64,000 nucleotides of DNA, taken from contig NC_045144.1 of the NCBI RefSeq assembly GCF_008831285.2, forward strand, positions 23,885,716 to 23,949,715. The letters run 5' to 3'. A program made the position numbers and the translations under genes. The DNA comes from Nymphaea colorata (lineage: Eukaryota; Streptophyta; Magnoliopsida; Nymphaeales; Nymphaeaceae). Of this stretch, positions 1-10,469 are shown one piece after another; the first letter of the stretch is position 1, and every line of letters starts with the position of its first letter. The notes below the pieces were generated by a model that saw only the letters and a program-made list of their open reading frames with translations, did no database searches and was not told the origin of the DNA.

Positions 1-1290
1 CTATTACAAATTCATCCCCGTTATAGTGCATATATATTAATCTCAAATAAATATATAGATAAAATTTTGGTCAAATTTTAGTACTCCATCAAGATGTACA
101 TCTTTTGGATCCAATTATATCTGACTTGGCTTTGGGATACCAATAAAAGGTCCAAACCATGAAAAAATTCCCCAAACAAATCTAAAAATTGAACAAATTT
201 TCCATAAACGCACTTGAACCAAGAATATCTGATTCTGCTTCTACGTCATTCTCCTAAGATCTCTACGTAGGAGCAAACAACACTGAACCTACGCTAGCAT
301 GTAGAAACCCAAATACAAACTCAGTCGCTACTAAACCATCAAATCCAAGAAATCAGAATAAGAAAAAGAATAGAACAACTAGCAAAAATTCATAAATTTA
401 GAGTACAAGAAACAATTGTAGATGAACCAGCTAGGTGGAAAATATTCACAGGGGTAGAGAAGGATAGGACAACCATAAACATAATCCCAAATCGTTCAAC
501 TTTGAACTTAAAAGTAAAGAAGAGGCAGGCGCCAAGCCGCTTGAACAATAGATCCAAAGAAACTAACAAAAATCAGTCAATGAATAACTTCCCAGTCACA
601 AGAGAAGATGACATGAATGACTCTAACTGAAACAAAAGACCGACACAGGAAACCATGTAAATTGACGGAAACGATCAGCGCAGCTAGAAAGATATAAAAA
701 AGAGAGGATCAGCTCGAATACAAGAACATGGTAGATATAAGTCAAAAAAATAATAATAAAACAAAAAACCATGAAATAAATCCAAAACACCCAGAGAACA
801 AGACCATTAGAACCACCCAAAACAAAAGAATTAATTAACCATGTCAAAATAAGCTTCCATTATCAGATTACACAAAATTCTCAACAAAACCCCAAACATG
901 TGCACAAACAATAAACAACAGAAACCAACCAGAAGAGTCCAAACTAATTAGAAAAAGCTAATACCCAAAAACTCAATTCCACAGAGAGAGAGAGAGAGAG
1001 AGAGAGACTCAAGAATGCACTGACCCATCTCGATCCATCGACGCCGTCGACAGCCCAATTTTGTTGTATGGCGATGATTGAATCTCGGAAGGTGATAAGC
1101 TACAATGCAAGGAAAAATCTGTTAAACAAGATTGCAAAACAAAAATCATTAGAATATTTTCATCGTGATTGCAGTAAAAAAGCTACAACACAAGGAAAAA
1201 GACAGATTTAGAGACAGATAAGGCGATAAGCTTCTGGTGCTTGATGTAAAGATCTAGGACTAACAATTAAATTGGCTGCAGAATCAGAAG
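1..1290. other. AT-rich non-coding stretch
   Basis: I see no coding region I can support. The stretch is AT-rich, with stops in all frames and a (GA)n tract near its right end. A short GC-richer patch at about 1020-1075 could be an untranslated leader of a lost gene, but its reading frames close within ten codons. Nothing resembles an RNA gene. Confidence 0.5.
983..1008. repeat. (GA)n microsatellite
   Basis: An uninterrupted GA dinucleotide tract of about 13 units, directly visible. Confidence 0.9.
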
Positions 1291-1291
1291 A

Positions 1292-1550
1292 TTACTGTTG
1301 CTTGCTCTCAATTTCATACCTGTCAGACTGCATTCTTGGTGTTCCACCTGCTATATTTGCCAGCCATCCTAAGACGAAATCTGATATGTAGCGCTCTATA
1401 TTCATCCCCACTAGTATATTTGTAGGTTTCAGACCACTGTGAACATACTTCTTGGGGCTGTACTCATGCAAGTAGCCAATCCCTTTGCTATCTCCTTTGC
1501 AATTCCAACTCTCATTTCCCACAGAAGAGGACCATTCTTTTCTGCAACTA
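1292..1550 (-). pseudogene. Fragment of LRR receptor-like kinase (kinase domain)
   Basis: Two minus-strand frames join into the middle of a plant receptor-kinase domain. The first (about 1550 to 1460) reads [20 protein letters not shown] and then loses frame. The second (to 1292) continues with [19 protein letters not shown], then [18 protein letters not shown]. The pattern matches the LRR-RLK group around Arabidopsis At1g25320/At1g67510, whose usual forms are VHGDLKPSN and DFGLGRLANIAG (family knowledge). Here the catalytic-loop HGD is HSG and the DFG is DFV. With the frameshift and no LRR, membrane or C-lobe sequence nearby, it is a dead fragment. An acceptor-like TTTTAG precedes the first part, so it may be a captured or leftover exon. 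Exact parent unknown. Confidence 0.75.
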
Positions 1551-1863
1551 AAACCAAAATAATCTGAGAAAAATTCAGAAACATGCCAACAATATAATGG
1601 TTAAAATTGTTTCTAAGACTTGGCTGTTTAGAAATGAGGTAGGACAAGAACATTCCATTATACTGCTGAAAAGCAAGGATTTGCTCAGGTCATTGCCAAC
1701 TTTTAGCACCTGAACTGTGTTACTTGTTCCAACAAAGACCATCGCATAGTCATCATGATATCACATGAAAATTTCATGGTTACTTGGAAGAGAAAGACAA
1801 TTAAGAGAGAAACTGTTGAAATATCAACATCCACCAAAAAAGTGGATGGAATTGAGGACTTAC

Positions 1864-2051
1864 CATGAATGGTAGAAGCCAGATTTCCATTATGGCATAC
1901 AAGTTCACTCATTCTTTTCACGAGATCTCAAATTTTTATAGACAAACATGACCTCTGCTTTTTCACACTTGAATTGCAACTGCTGTTTCACAAGCAGAAC
2001 ATATGCTTCATGATTAGCATCATATTTCAGCATGGAAGCAGCTGTCCAGCA
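1864..2051 (-). pseudogene. Exon-like 188-bp segment, frameshifted, family unassigned
   Basis: On the minus strand a pyrimidine-rich acceptor (TTGCTTTGTAG, just above 2051) and a consensus donor (GTAAGT, from 1863) bound 188 bases. The first 47 codons are open and read like a charged helical protein (motifs MLKYDANHEAYVLLVKQQLQ and KAEVMFVYKNLRSR). A one-base slip near 1910 moves the reading to another frame that continues KRMSELVCHNGNLASTIHG up to the donor. A second open piece at about 1690-1755 (minus) reads DDYAMVFVGTSNTVQVLKVG and may be another exon of the same gene. I do not recognise the protein and assign no function. The frameshift suggests a decayed gene copy. Confidence 0.4.
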
Positions 2052-2637
2052 CTACAAAGCAACACAAGCAAATAAAATTCAGCTACACATGTTTATTCTT
2101 AAAAAGACCTTAAACGTATAGAGCATTTTAACAATAGCCCGCAGCAGCTGCATTGTCTTACAACTCTTTTGGCTTTCTCCACATGATAGTAAAACAAGCC
2201 TTTAGCAAGCAACCTGTTCTCAAATACTGTTCTCAGATAAATATTATGCAGAAACTCTTCTGCATCCCAAGATTGCACTCTCTCTCTGAACCTGAGAGCT
2301 TAACTAACCCTCACCACAAAGACTAGCTTTTGATTACCTTCAACCCAGATTCTGACTGACTGAACCATAAATATGTCTTTGATGGTAGACTGATACGGCA
2401 TCTGAACATGCATTTCATAATGAACTTGAGATTTGTTTACATTTTATAAGAGTATAGCTAACTACGTATATGTAAAATATCTATGCAAGCCACAACTATT
2501 CTGATGTCATTCTCAAAATCTAAATACTACCTGACTTTCATTCAGATGAAGAACATGTGATGTAATCTACTTCCGTACAATATCAATATCAACATTCTCA
2601 ATTGACATCTCACATGAAAAAAAAAAATCTCTATTTC

Positions 2638-2640
<3 letters not shown>
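2052..2640. other. Non-coding, no gene seen
   Basis: AT-rich DNA with short frames only. It may be intron or flank of the exon-like module on its left, but no further splice-bounded coding piece could be supported. Confidence 0.4.
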
Positions 2641-2702
<62 letters not shown>

Positions 2703-2717
2703 CCCCTCTCTCTCTCT
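2641..2717. repeat. (TC)n microsatellite
   Basis: About 60 bases of uninterrupted TC followed by a C6 slip and more TC, directly visible. Confidence 0.95.
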
Positions 2718-3718
2718 AGCTTTTCTCACCCATGATACTTGAGGGAAACCAAAGGTTGGAGTGCACATTTTAAATTACTTTTTGTAAAATAAGAAATATA
2801 CTTACTTCCAACGGATGTTCCTGACAGATACAAAAATCAGCATGCTTAAAAGTGCATGATTAGAATAGCGATGGGAGTTAAAACTTGTAATTCAGAATCT
2901 TTAATAAGAGAACCAAAAAAAACTAAGCTTATACCAAGCATTACCATAAATATCGGCAAGTTAGTCAATTTGCAATTTCAATGGACCCCATTTGATCTTG
3001 ATTTAGCTTCAAACTCTATGCTCAAAACCACACATTTTAACCTGCAAGCTTTAACAAAAGCAGATTATGCCACTATTAGTTGACTCGGGGGTAAAACGTA
3101 AGAAAGACCAGAAAAGGCAATGGTCCTTTTTCTCTGCGGTCCTGCAACAAGTTTGAGACTCCACAACCAGTGTATCCAGGAACACAAAGACCAGTGAACA
3201 TCTATCTAAGAATACAAAGAAATTAATTTGCTAACATTGACATATTGAAAAATTGGCATGAGAAATTTGTCAAATCTAGAAGTAACATTTTCTATCATTG
3301 GATATTTCTTGTAAACTATAAAAAATGTTTGTGTGATTTGGTTCATCAAATGAGACAGTGAACAAAACAACTTTGTAACATGAAAAGAAAAACAGGTATG
3401 ATCAGAAACAGAAGCATCGCACCTGCAAATTCAACGAAAAAATCATTAGTAAGTAACACTCACTCTCTTTAATTTAAATATGAACATACTCTAGATCTCC
3501 GATCATGTAGCTTCGCTTCAAAATTATTCATTTACCATCCTATTCATAAGGCAACATAAAAAGAAAAATAATTTATTTGACATTAAAAAAACTATAACAT
3601 ATATCAAAATGTCATTAATTAAAACGCACCAGTGATGCATGAAAAAAGCTTCTACCATTGCCTCTCATCATTGTCAAAATTTATCCAATGCTTGCTTTTA
3701 ATTATTGATTTTCTGCTA
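2718..3718. other. AT-rich non-coding stretch
   Basis: No supportable gene. The longest plus-strand frame (2856-3083, 75 codons) has no family resemblance and ordinary AT-rich composition. Confidence 0.45.
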
Positions 3719-5120
3719 CTAGTTGTTCATCATCTTTTGAAGCTTCTCTATTTTTTCCTATAAGTTCTCAATCCTCTTTTTTTGCCGTCATAGATTCCTT
3801 TATTAATTTAATCTTGGTTGGATGTGAGCCAAAAAAGTCTGCAGGAGTGCGACCTAATCCATTAGTACGCACACGACCATGTTGCTCTTCTCCAATAACT
3901 TGTGCAAAAATATCATCATCAGTCACATGTGATCGTCCATCTGAATGAGATAGTCTCTCCATGAATTTGGCCTGTAAAAATAAATTTTCTAAGATAAAGT
4001 ACCACTAGACGTAAATAAAGAATATACAGCTATTTGAGCAAACTTTTGATCAATGTATTCACCATTTCTTGTATGTATTCTCATAAAAACTTCAATTCTA
4101 CTTGGCTCTAATCCATCTTCTTTCTCTGCCATCTAACATAAAAAAACACAAAGTAACTTATTCCTTTACATTACAACAATGAATAAATAAATAAATAAAT
4201 AAAATGTAAAGCTCGATAAAATTCGTCAATAACCATTTCTTACGAACTCATCCAAACTTTTGCTGCCCATGGTATGAGAATACTTTTTCTTCGCACAACT
4301 ATCCTTGCTTTTCTTACGTAGTTTCTTCAATTTAAAAAAAGATGGCATCTCGTTAATAATATATATTGCATAAATGCAAATGCATTTATTATACCTTTCC
4401 TTCATGAGAGTTCCAAATTCTACTAATACATCCCATTGGCTTGGCACAACCCTAGGGCCACAATCCTTATGTTGAACTTCATGTCTCTCATGAATGTCAA
4501 AGTGTTCTCTTTTAAGTGTGCACTTTCATTCTCTCCATTGCTTTCCACGAGTTTTAACCATCCACCTCTTACCAGACTTATGAATCTTGAATTTTTCCTG
4601 CACAATAAAGATCAAAAAATATTTATTTAAATTTACAAAAATCTATAAAAATATAAAAATCTACCTTCTATAAAAACATAAAAATCTACCTTAACACGAT
4701 GTCTTATGCCTCTTTTGTAGCTCTTTGGCATGTCCTTCCAAAATTTGTATGTAAGAGGTGCTAAGCGACCATCTCATACAAGAAGTCCCATATACTTGAA
4801 TAACATGCTTGCATCTTTACCAATAGGTTGACCAAGGTACCTGTGGTGAACCTTAAGTTTTTCACCATCACCCAACTTCATTACCTTCATAACACGATTA
4901 GGTCCACGTTTTTTTTTTCTTTTTTCTTTTTTTTTTTTAGTGCCTTGCTCTGTACATGTAATACACAAGTTAATAAAGTCAACATAAACGAATATGAGAA
5001 ATACAACATTTAGTAATAATTTACAAGAGTCAAGTCATAACTAAACATACCAATAGATGAAGATCCTTCATGGGCTATTTCCACAACAGGGACAACTGTG
5101 GCTTTCGGTTTACGAGGCAT
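3719..5120 (-). pseudogene. CACTA (En/Spm) ORF1-type transposase, Transposase_24 family, broken
   Basis: Coding pieces follow each other on the minus strand from an ATG at 5120 (MPRKPKATVVPVV) to a stop at 3719-3721. In order: RGPNRVMKVMKLGDGEKLKV at about 4900; LAPLTYKFWKDMPKSYKRG at about 4750, after an in-frame stop near 4770; a middle block around 4530-4600 containing KSGKRWM; PSQWDVLVEF near 4430; then KKYSHTMGSKSLDEFVR, and HSDGRSHVTDDDIFAQVIG with GLGRTPADFFGSHP. The QWDxLV / GSKS / HTRNGE / GRTPADFFG series is the hallmark of the plant Ptta/En/Spm transposase family. The coiled tail EKIEKLQKM precedes the stop. Intron-like gaps, one stop and missing pieces make it non-functional. No CACTA terminus was found near it. 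Confidence 0.85.
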
Positions 5121-5750
5121 CTCGGCTTAAGAAGATGATATTGAAATTAATCATATACACATGCATTTGTGTAGAAGAAACTAAACAATATGTACATGGC
5201 CTTCAACAAATCTATGGAATGAAATCCTTCATAAAAGTATAGAAAAAAGTAGAAAATTGGAAAAAACATACTCAAGCAATTAGATGCAGCTATGCATACA
5301 CAAAGTAAAATTCTAAGTACATCATAAGCATAGCTGCATATTGCTACTGAAGTGCATGCATTATAAAATCAGGGCCATCTAGTTTGAAATAACAGAGTTA
5401 AATTGTTTACCACAAAATCATGGGATAACTGAGTGTCGAGAAAATGCTTTGGAGCAAAGACCATTGTTGATAAAATGCTTTGGAGCACCAACTGTACTAG
5501 TTCCAATGGCAATGCTGACTGCATACTCATAAACATGAGTATGAAGCAATGAGTGTAACATAAATGATAAGCAATTGACTATACTGTCGGGTGCCTTTGT
5601 ATGTCAACACAATATATTGTCATTTAGCACTCATAAGACATTAATCGGTATGCTTTATAAAATTATGAATGATGCCATAAATAATCAGAACAAAAGAAGA
5701 GGTGATTTGAATAACAAATATGTACCCTAAAGAAAGAGTAATTAATCAGC
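5121..5750. other. Non-coding, probably CACTA remnant flank
   Basis: No coding frame of note. It lies 5' of the Transposase_24 pseudogene and may be its untranslated or subterminal part, but no terminal inverted repeat was found. Confidence 0.35.
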
Positions 5751-5751
5751 A

Positions 5752-5975
5752 AGTAGGAAGGTTCAAGTGTTCGGTGGTGGAAATGTTGTTTTTATTTGTT
5801 CTTTTTGTGAGAAAGAGTTTAATGGATCATATACAAGAGTGAAAGAGCATCTGTTAAAAAAAACAAGCACAGGGAATTCAAGTATGTAAAGATATCACAA
5901 TGAGAGTTTGGATCAGTTGAAGAAAGAACAAGAACTCTTTTAGAAAAAGAAAAGCATGACATCACCCAGTTTTAT
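5752..5975 (+). pseudogene. hAT transposase N-terminal BED zinc-finger fragment
   Basis: A plus-strand frame reads KVQVFGGGNVVFICSFCEKE followed by NGSYTRVKEHLLKKTSTG. Cys-x2-Cys, then the SYTRVKEHLL helix with its His, is the BED finger at the N terminus of plant hAT transposases (family knowledge). A frame slip after this helix is followed by another-frame continuation (VCKDIT), and a Lys/Arg-rich piece ends in a stop. No DDE core or dimerization domain follows, so it is a 5' scrap of an element. It is unrelated to the hAT at 22-25 kb, which is of the TTF/DUF4371 type. Confidence 0.75.
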
Positions 5976-5999
5976 TGACATTGCTTCAATTTTACATGA

Positions 6000-8050
6000 A
6001 AAGGATGGCATCATCCGGTTTGAGACTTTCTTATGAGATATAAATGTAAACCATTAATGTTTTTTTTTTTTCATTTTATCATTTTTGAGAATATAAAATT
6101 TGTCATACCCGTGTACCCACAATTTTCAAAATTGTGGTGTTCGAACCCGTACCATACCCGCACGCATGTGATATAGAGCCTAGGTAAGTCCACCAATCAA
6201 AAAGTATTCAATCAAGTCAAAACATGCTATAGTACCTTTATAAACAGTATGATATTACCGAAAAAAAACTTCTTTGAGCTGTTTCAGCCCTAAAAGTATG
6301 CTATAATATACTCGTTGAGCATCTTGTTCCAATCCCTTTTCGTTGAGGGAAAAAAGTTCACACCTTGTGTTGTTTCACAGTCTAAATAGGAATACCACTG
6401 CTAATCAAAAACAGTAGAAGCAGTGAAAGTAGAGGAGGAAAAAGCACAGCAAAAGCCATGTCAGACTAACCCTGACTCTTGCTGACAAGCCCAGCATTAC
6501 AGCATCAACCATGCCCTTGGAGGTTAGGAGGACGCCAGTCAAGTGTCCATGGCATCAACAAATGTGAAGTCACGATTATTGGAGGTTACTTCGCTAACCG
6601 CCTATTAGATCTATCCAATTTGCTGGTAACTATGGTCAGAATTCATATTTGCTGGTAAGTGGTGGTAACCGTGATGTCACAAAAACCATATACTCCGTGG
6701 AAAAATTTGGAGTCAAAGATAATCACTTGATCAGAAACATGCAAACACAAACTATTATGTTAAACAAACATTTTAAGAATATCAAAATTGCAAAAAATAT
6801 GTAGAAATTGTAACCATTGCCGAAGAAATGCTATTTATCTATTATTAACAATAGCATAAAATACATTTGAAAATTAACTCCTAAATTCTAACTGCAAGAA
6901 CAAGAATGCAACTAAGGACATACAACTCAATCGCCGACTGAACTGGGCATCAGAATTACTAAAGAAACAGAAAAGAATTTTGCAGACGCTGAAAAAAGAA
7001 AAGGATCAGAGGCCGGGGCTAAGACGCTAAAACAAACAACGAAGACAACTTAACAAATTAATTGAGAAGAGGAAAAGAAAAAAAAAGGAGTTTTCCTCAA
7101 TGGAAATCAAGCAGGTCCTTGTTTTCACAATTAGAAAGAAGATTAAAGACAACCTGAGAGCGCCATGACTCGTCAGAAACTTCAATTTACCTTTTAGCTC
7201 GTTCTTCGTTTTCCGTCGTCGTGGTCAGCAGCAGCAGAACTAGAACTTAGAACCCCTCTTTCTCTCTCCACCCAATGGGCTATCTGCATAAACCAATAGA
7301 AACAGCGCAGTTTTCAAGAGCTTTCAGAAGTAGAGTGCTGCGATAAACGTCCTTTATTATCCGTTAGAAGTGGATTGATCTTAGAATTTAACTTAGAAAT
7401 TAACTCTCCTCCCCTTCTCTCTCTCTCTCTTTATCTGCATGATGCAGTGAGGCCTCTGCCTCTTCCTGTCTTGCTGCTCATGTTGGTCCAGTTTGTGGTT
7501 CAAACATCGAACTGAGGAAATTCAACTGAGTAAGATGAGTGTCTCTTGTTCTAGTCTCGTTAAATAGAGATTTCACGGAAAAAGGAAGCCGTAACAGCTC
7601 CCGTAGCCAACGCAGCTACAGAAAGGACTGCTCCGACAGCCTTAGAGAGAGAGACAGAGAGATTGGGTAAGAGTGTGTCTTAGTTCCTCGCATGATCTAA
7701 AAGGAGAAAATGCATTGAAAATTTACACAAGTCCTACTGCCGAATGCTGGTCTCTCTTTGCTTCATAGAACATACCAGAAAATGAAGGGCTAAAATGAAT
7801 ACCTCTTCCTCACAGGGCCAGGCGATCATGGCTAAGATGAAATCTGGCCATCACCTGATGCTTGAATGGCAAATGGAGGCAAGGGGCTTGATGGTTTGGC
7901 CATGCCTGATGGTATGGAGAGCAAACGGACTATGATTGATCAGACATCCTGTTGGCAGGAGAAATTCGGGAAATTAAAATAAGTTTGGCAAATCAATGTC
8001 TGGACAAGGGATGATCGAGAGGACAAAGGGGAAAAATGCTTACCTCTTAA
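6000..8050. other. Non-coding stretch with a CT-rich, promoter-like zone
   Basis: No gene supported. A patch at 6105-6170 carries repeated GTACC/CGTACC-like words also seen near 23.2, 24.0 and 30.2-30.4 kb. Between about 7190 and 7440 the DNA is pyrimidine-rich (CTTTCTCTCTCC runs), like the leader or promoter of a plant gene, but no coding exon could be attached to it. Confidence 0.4.
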
Positions 8051-8056
8051 GTGGTG

Positions 8057-8145
8057 TCCTCCTCAACATCTCACGATGGCCACAACGATGGCATCCTCCT
8101 CAACAGCTCACGATGGCCTCAGCAATGGCGTCCTCCTCAACCAAA
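8057..8145. repeat. 37-bp imperfect tandem repeat
   Basis: The word TCCTCCTCAAC recurs at 8057, 8094 and 8131, and the intervening CTCACGATGGCC is also repeated. The period is 37 bases, about 2.4 copies. A period that is not a multiple of three argues against the surrounding 82-codon plus-strand frame (7996-8244) being protein-coding. Confidence 0.75.
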
Positions 8146-8487
8146 AATGGTGCTGTGTCACATGCAACTCGACCTCGACTAGACTCCCTCGACGAACTTG
8201 ACTCGAACTCAATTTGTTTATTAAACGAAACGAGTAGAGTTTGAGCTAAAAAATAACTCGACAGCATAAATAAATAGAGCTCAAGTTAAGTGGGTTCCGA
8301 TTGGTTAAACTGGATTAAGTTTAAAAAGAAAAATATATAAAATGTCTCTAAAAGTTATTAAAAAAAGTTGGTCGCTCAAATGGGCATGCACTGATTGGTA
8401 TATGGCAGGTTCCATTTCAAATCTACGTGTTGCCTTTGTTTTTTTTTAAATAATTTTTAATAAAATGCTTTGCTCGTCTCTAACCAA

Positions 8488-8584
8488 TCTTTGACTTAGT
8501 CTTAATCGAGTTGAGTTTGAGTTTTAAGAGCTTGACTCTTTGACTTAGTCTTAATCGAGTTGAGTTTGAGTTTTAAGAGCTCGA
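8488..8584. repeat. 49-bp direct tandem duplication
   Basis: Two nearly identical copies start at 8488 and 8537 (TCTTTGACTTAGTCTTAATC...). They lie in a zone (8160-8640) rich in TCGA/CTCGA/GAGTTTGAG words typical of decayed plant repeats. Confidence 0.85.
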
Positions 8585-8589
8585 ACCAA

Positions 8590-10440
8590 GTCAAGCTTAA
8601 GCTAATGAAATCAAACTCGACTCAAAAACATATCGTGGATGACCAAAAATGGTGTTTTGTCACATGCAACTGAAAAGGAGAACCCATCATTGTAGGAGTA
8701 TACGCTATATTGTTCTTGTAATGCATGCCTTTAGCAGAACATCAAGAACAAAAATTTCATTATGAATGAGTCATGTTTTGATGAGCTTGTTTGGCCTCAA
8801 TTCCAAAAGAGAATGTAATAGTCCAGTAGCCTTTAAAGCGAATTCATGTCCCAATCTATGAATAAGTCATAATACTGTGGAACTTTATGTGATGATGGTA
8901 TCAATGTTTATGATAGAAACAGATAGCAACTTTATAGTTTTCAACAGTAACAAACCACAAGTATGTCGAACTTAAACAAATGATTTCGAAAAAAACGTAA
9001 AGCTGCACTTGGTTGACAAATTAAAACAGCAAGTTGGAGGCAAAATGCCGTTTTTTTCTCCAAAATGCCATTTAAGGCGTGTTTGTGAGACAATCAAAAC
9101 TAGGTTAGTGAATAATATGAACCCCGAAGCTTTCCCGTAACACATTGTAAAACCCGGAATTAAATGCAAAATATATAAAACTATATCTGAATTTTTACTT
9201 GTAATTGGATTCCAACCTCCATGAAGGTCAGCCATTTATTAGATTAATTAAGGAGAACTTATATGTATCCACATCTTACCACTAAATGCATCTAAAATTT
9301 CCTTATTGAATCAGGCTATTTGAATTTGGATTTGGATTGAATAATGGACTATATCTGAATTAACTGGTAACCTTAAAAATGCTGCTTAACGTGATTGATT
9401 GAGCTTAGCTTTGAATTTAGACTTTAACGTGATTTTCTGTAACGAAATCAAAGCCTAATCAGCTCAAAATTTGTATCTTGATATGCATTCTCAGCAAATA
9501 TGAAATATAATTTTATTGCTTACGTAATTTTTTTTAATGTCAAGAGCACCAAGTTTTGCATGAACAACACCAGAGAAGACAGACAAGATTGGATTTGATA
9601 CTGGAACACTTGATTATGAGAAAATTTGATTTGGAATTGTAGACTATTGAGAATTTTTAAAGGATTATATGATAGTTAGCTGAATAATTATTTGTTTTAG
9701 TTCGTAGCATTTTTTGGGCTGCATTGAAGTAGCTATGTGGCAAACTGCAATACGCTAAACTGAGAGCGAGAGGCTTCCATTCTAGTCTTGACAGTATGAT
9801 GAAATACTTTCTTTTGCTCGCTCAAGATTGATATTAGAAATTTTGCAATGTTTCTTATTTGAACATGTTTTTTTTGTTCCATTGAAAATGAGGTGGGATT
9901 TGGTGAACCTGTTTTTGCTTATCTGTGAATTTATGTACAAACAGGACAGCAACACAGTGCGTGTTTTGGAAAATAATAGCAACCTAATACTATTCACATG
10001 TAATAGTCTGATTTGGATTCAAATGTTAAAATACAAGTCCTCTAGTCTCAGAGTCCCTCTCAAACAGTTTGTAGTTATATTAGTTGTAAGTCATAAAAAA
10101 GGAGAAATCAACAATTCTTTGGCCCTTTATTGCACAATTTTCTTCAGCCATAATTTGTATGATCCAAAACCTAATGATTTTTACTTTGCAGATGGACGAA
10201 GCACTAGTATCATGAGGACATTTCTTAAGTTTTTTTAAGTGCATTTTAGCTTAGAGATTTCCAAATGACTTGATTTATTCCATAAATCAATGTATAAGTC
10301 TTTGTTTTCTTTTAAATTTTCATGTAGCTTGGACATATGAAATATTTTTTTACGCAATACATACACATTTGATGTCGGCCTCCTATGCACTATTCATTAA
10401 CAAATAGTTGTCTACTAGTTGACTTCTTATCCACTTATGG
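8590..10440. other. AT-rich non-coding stretch
   Basis: No supportable gene. The longest frame (9828-10238 plus, 136 codons) has the Phe/Leu/Ile/Asn-rich content expected of a chance frame in AT-rich DNA and shows no domain. The right part may already belong to the CACTA element that follows. Confidence 0.4.
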
Positions 10441-10469
10441 GTGATTATTTAGATCGAAGTTCTTATAAT

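Noticed and set aside
9828-10238. 136-codon plus-strand open frame
   Set aside because: Composition is that of chance frames in AT-rich DNA (Phe, Leu, Ile, Asn, Ser), no domain, no splice or promoter context.
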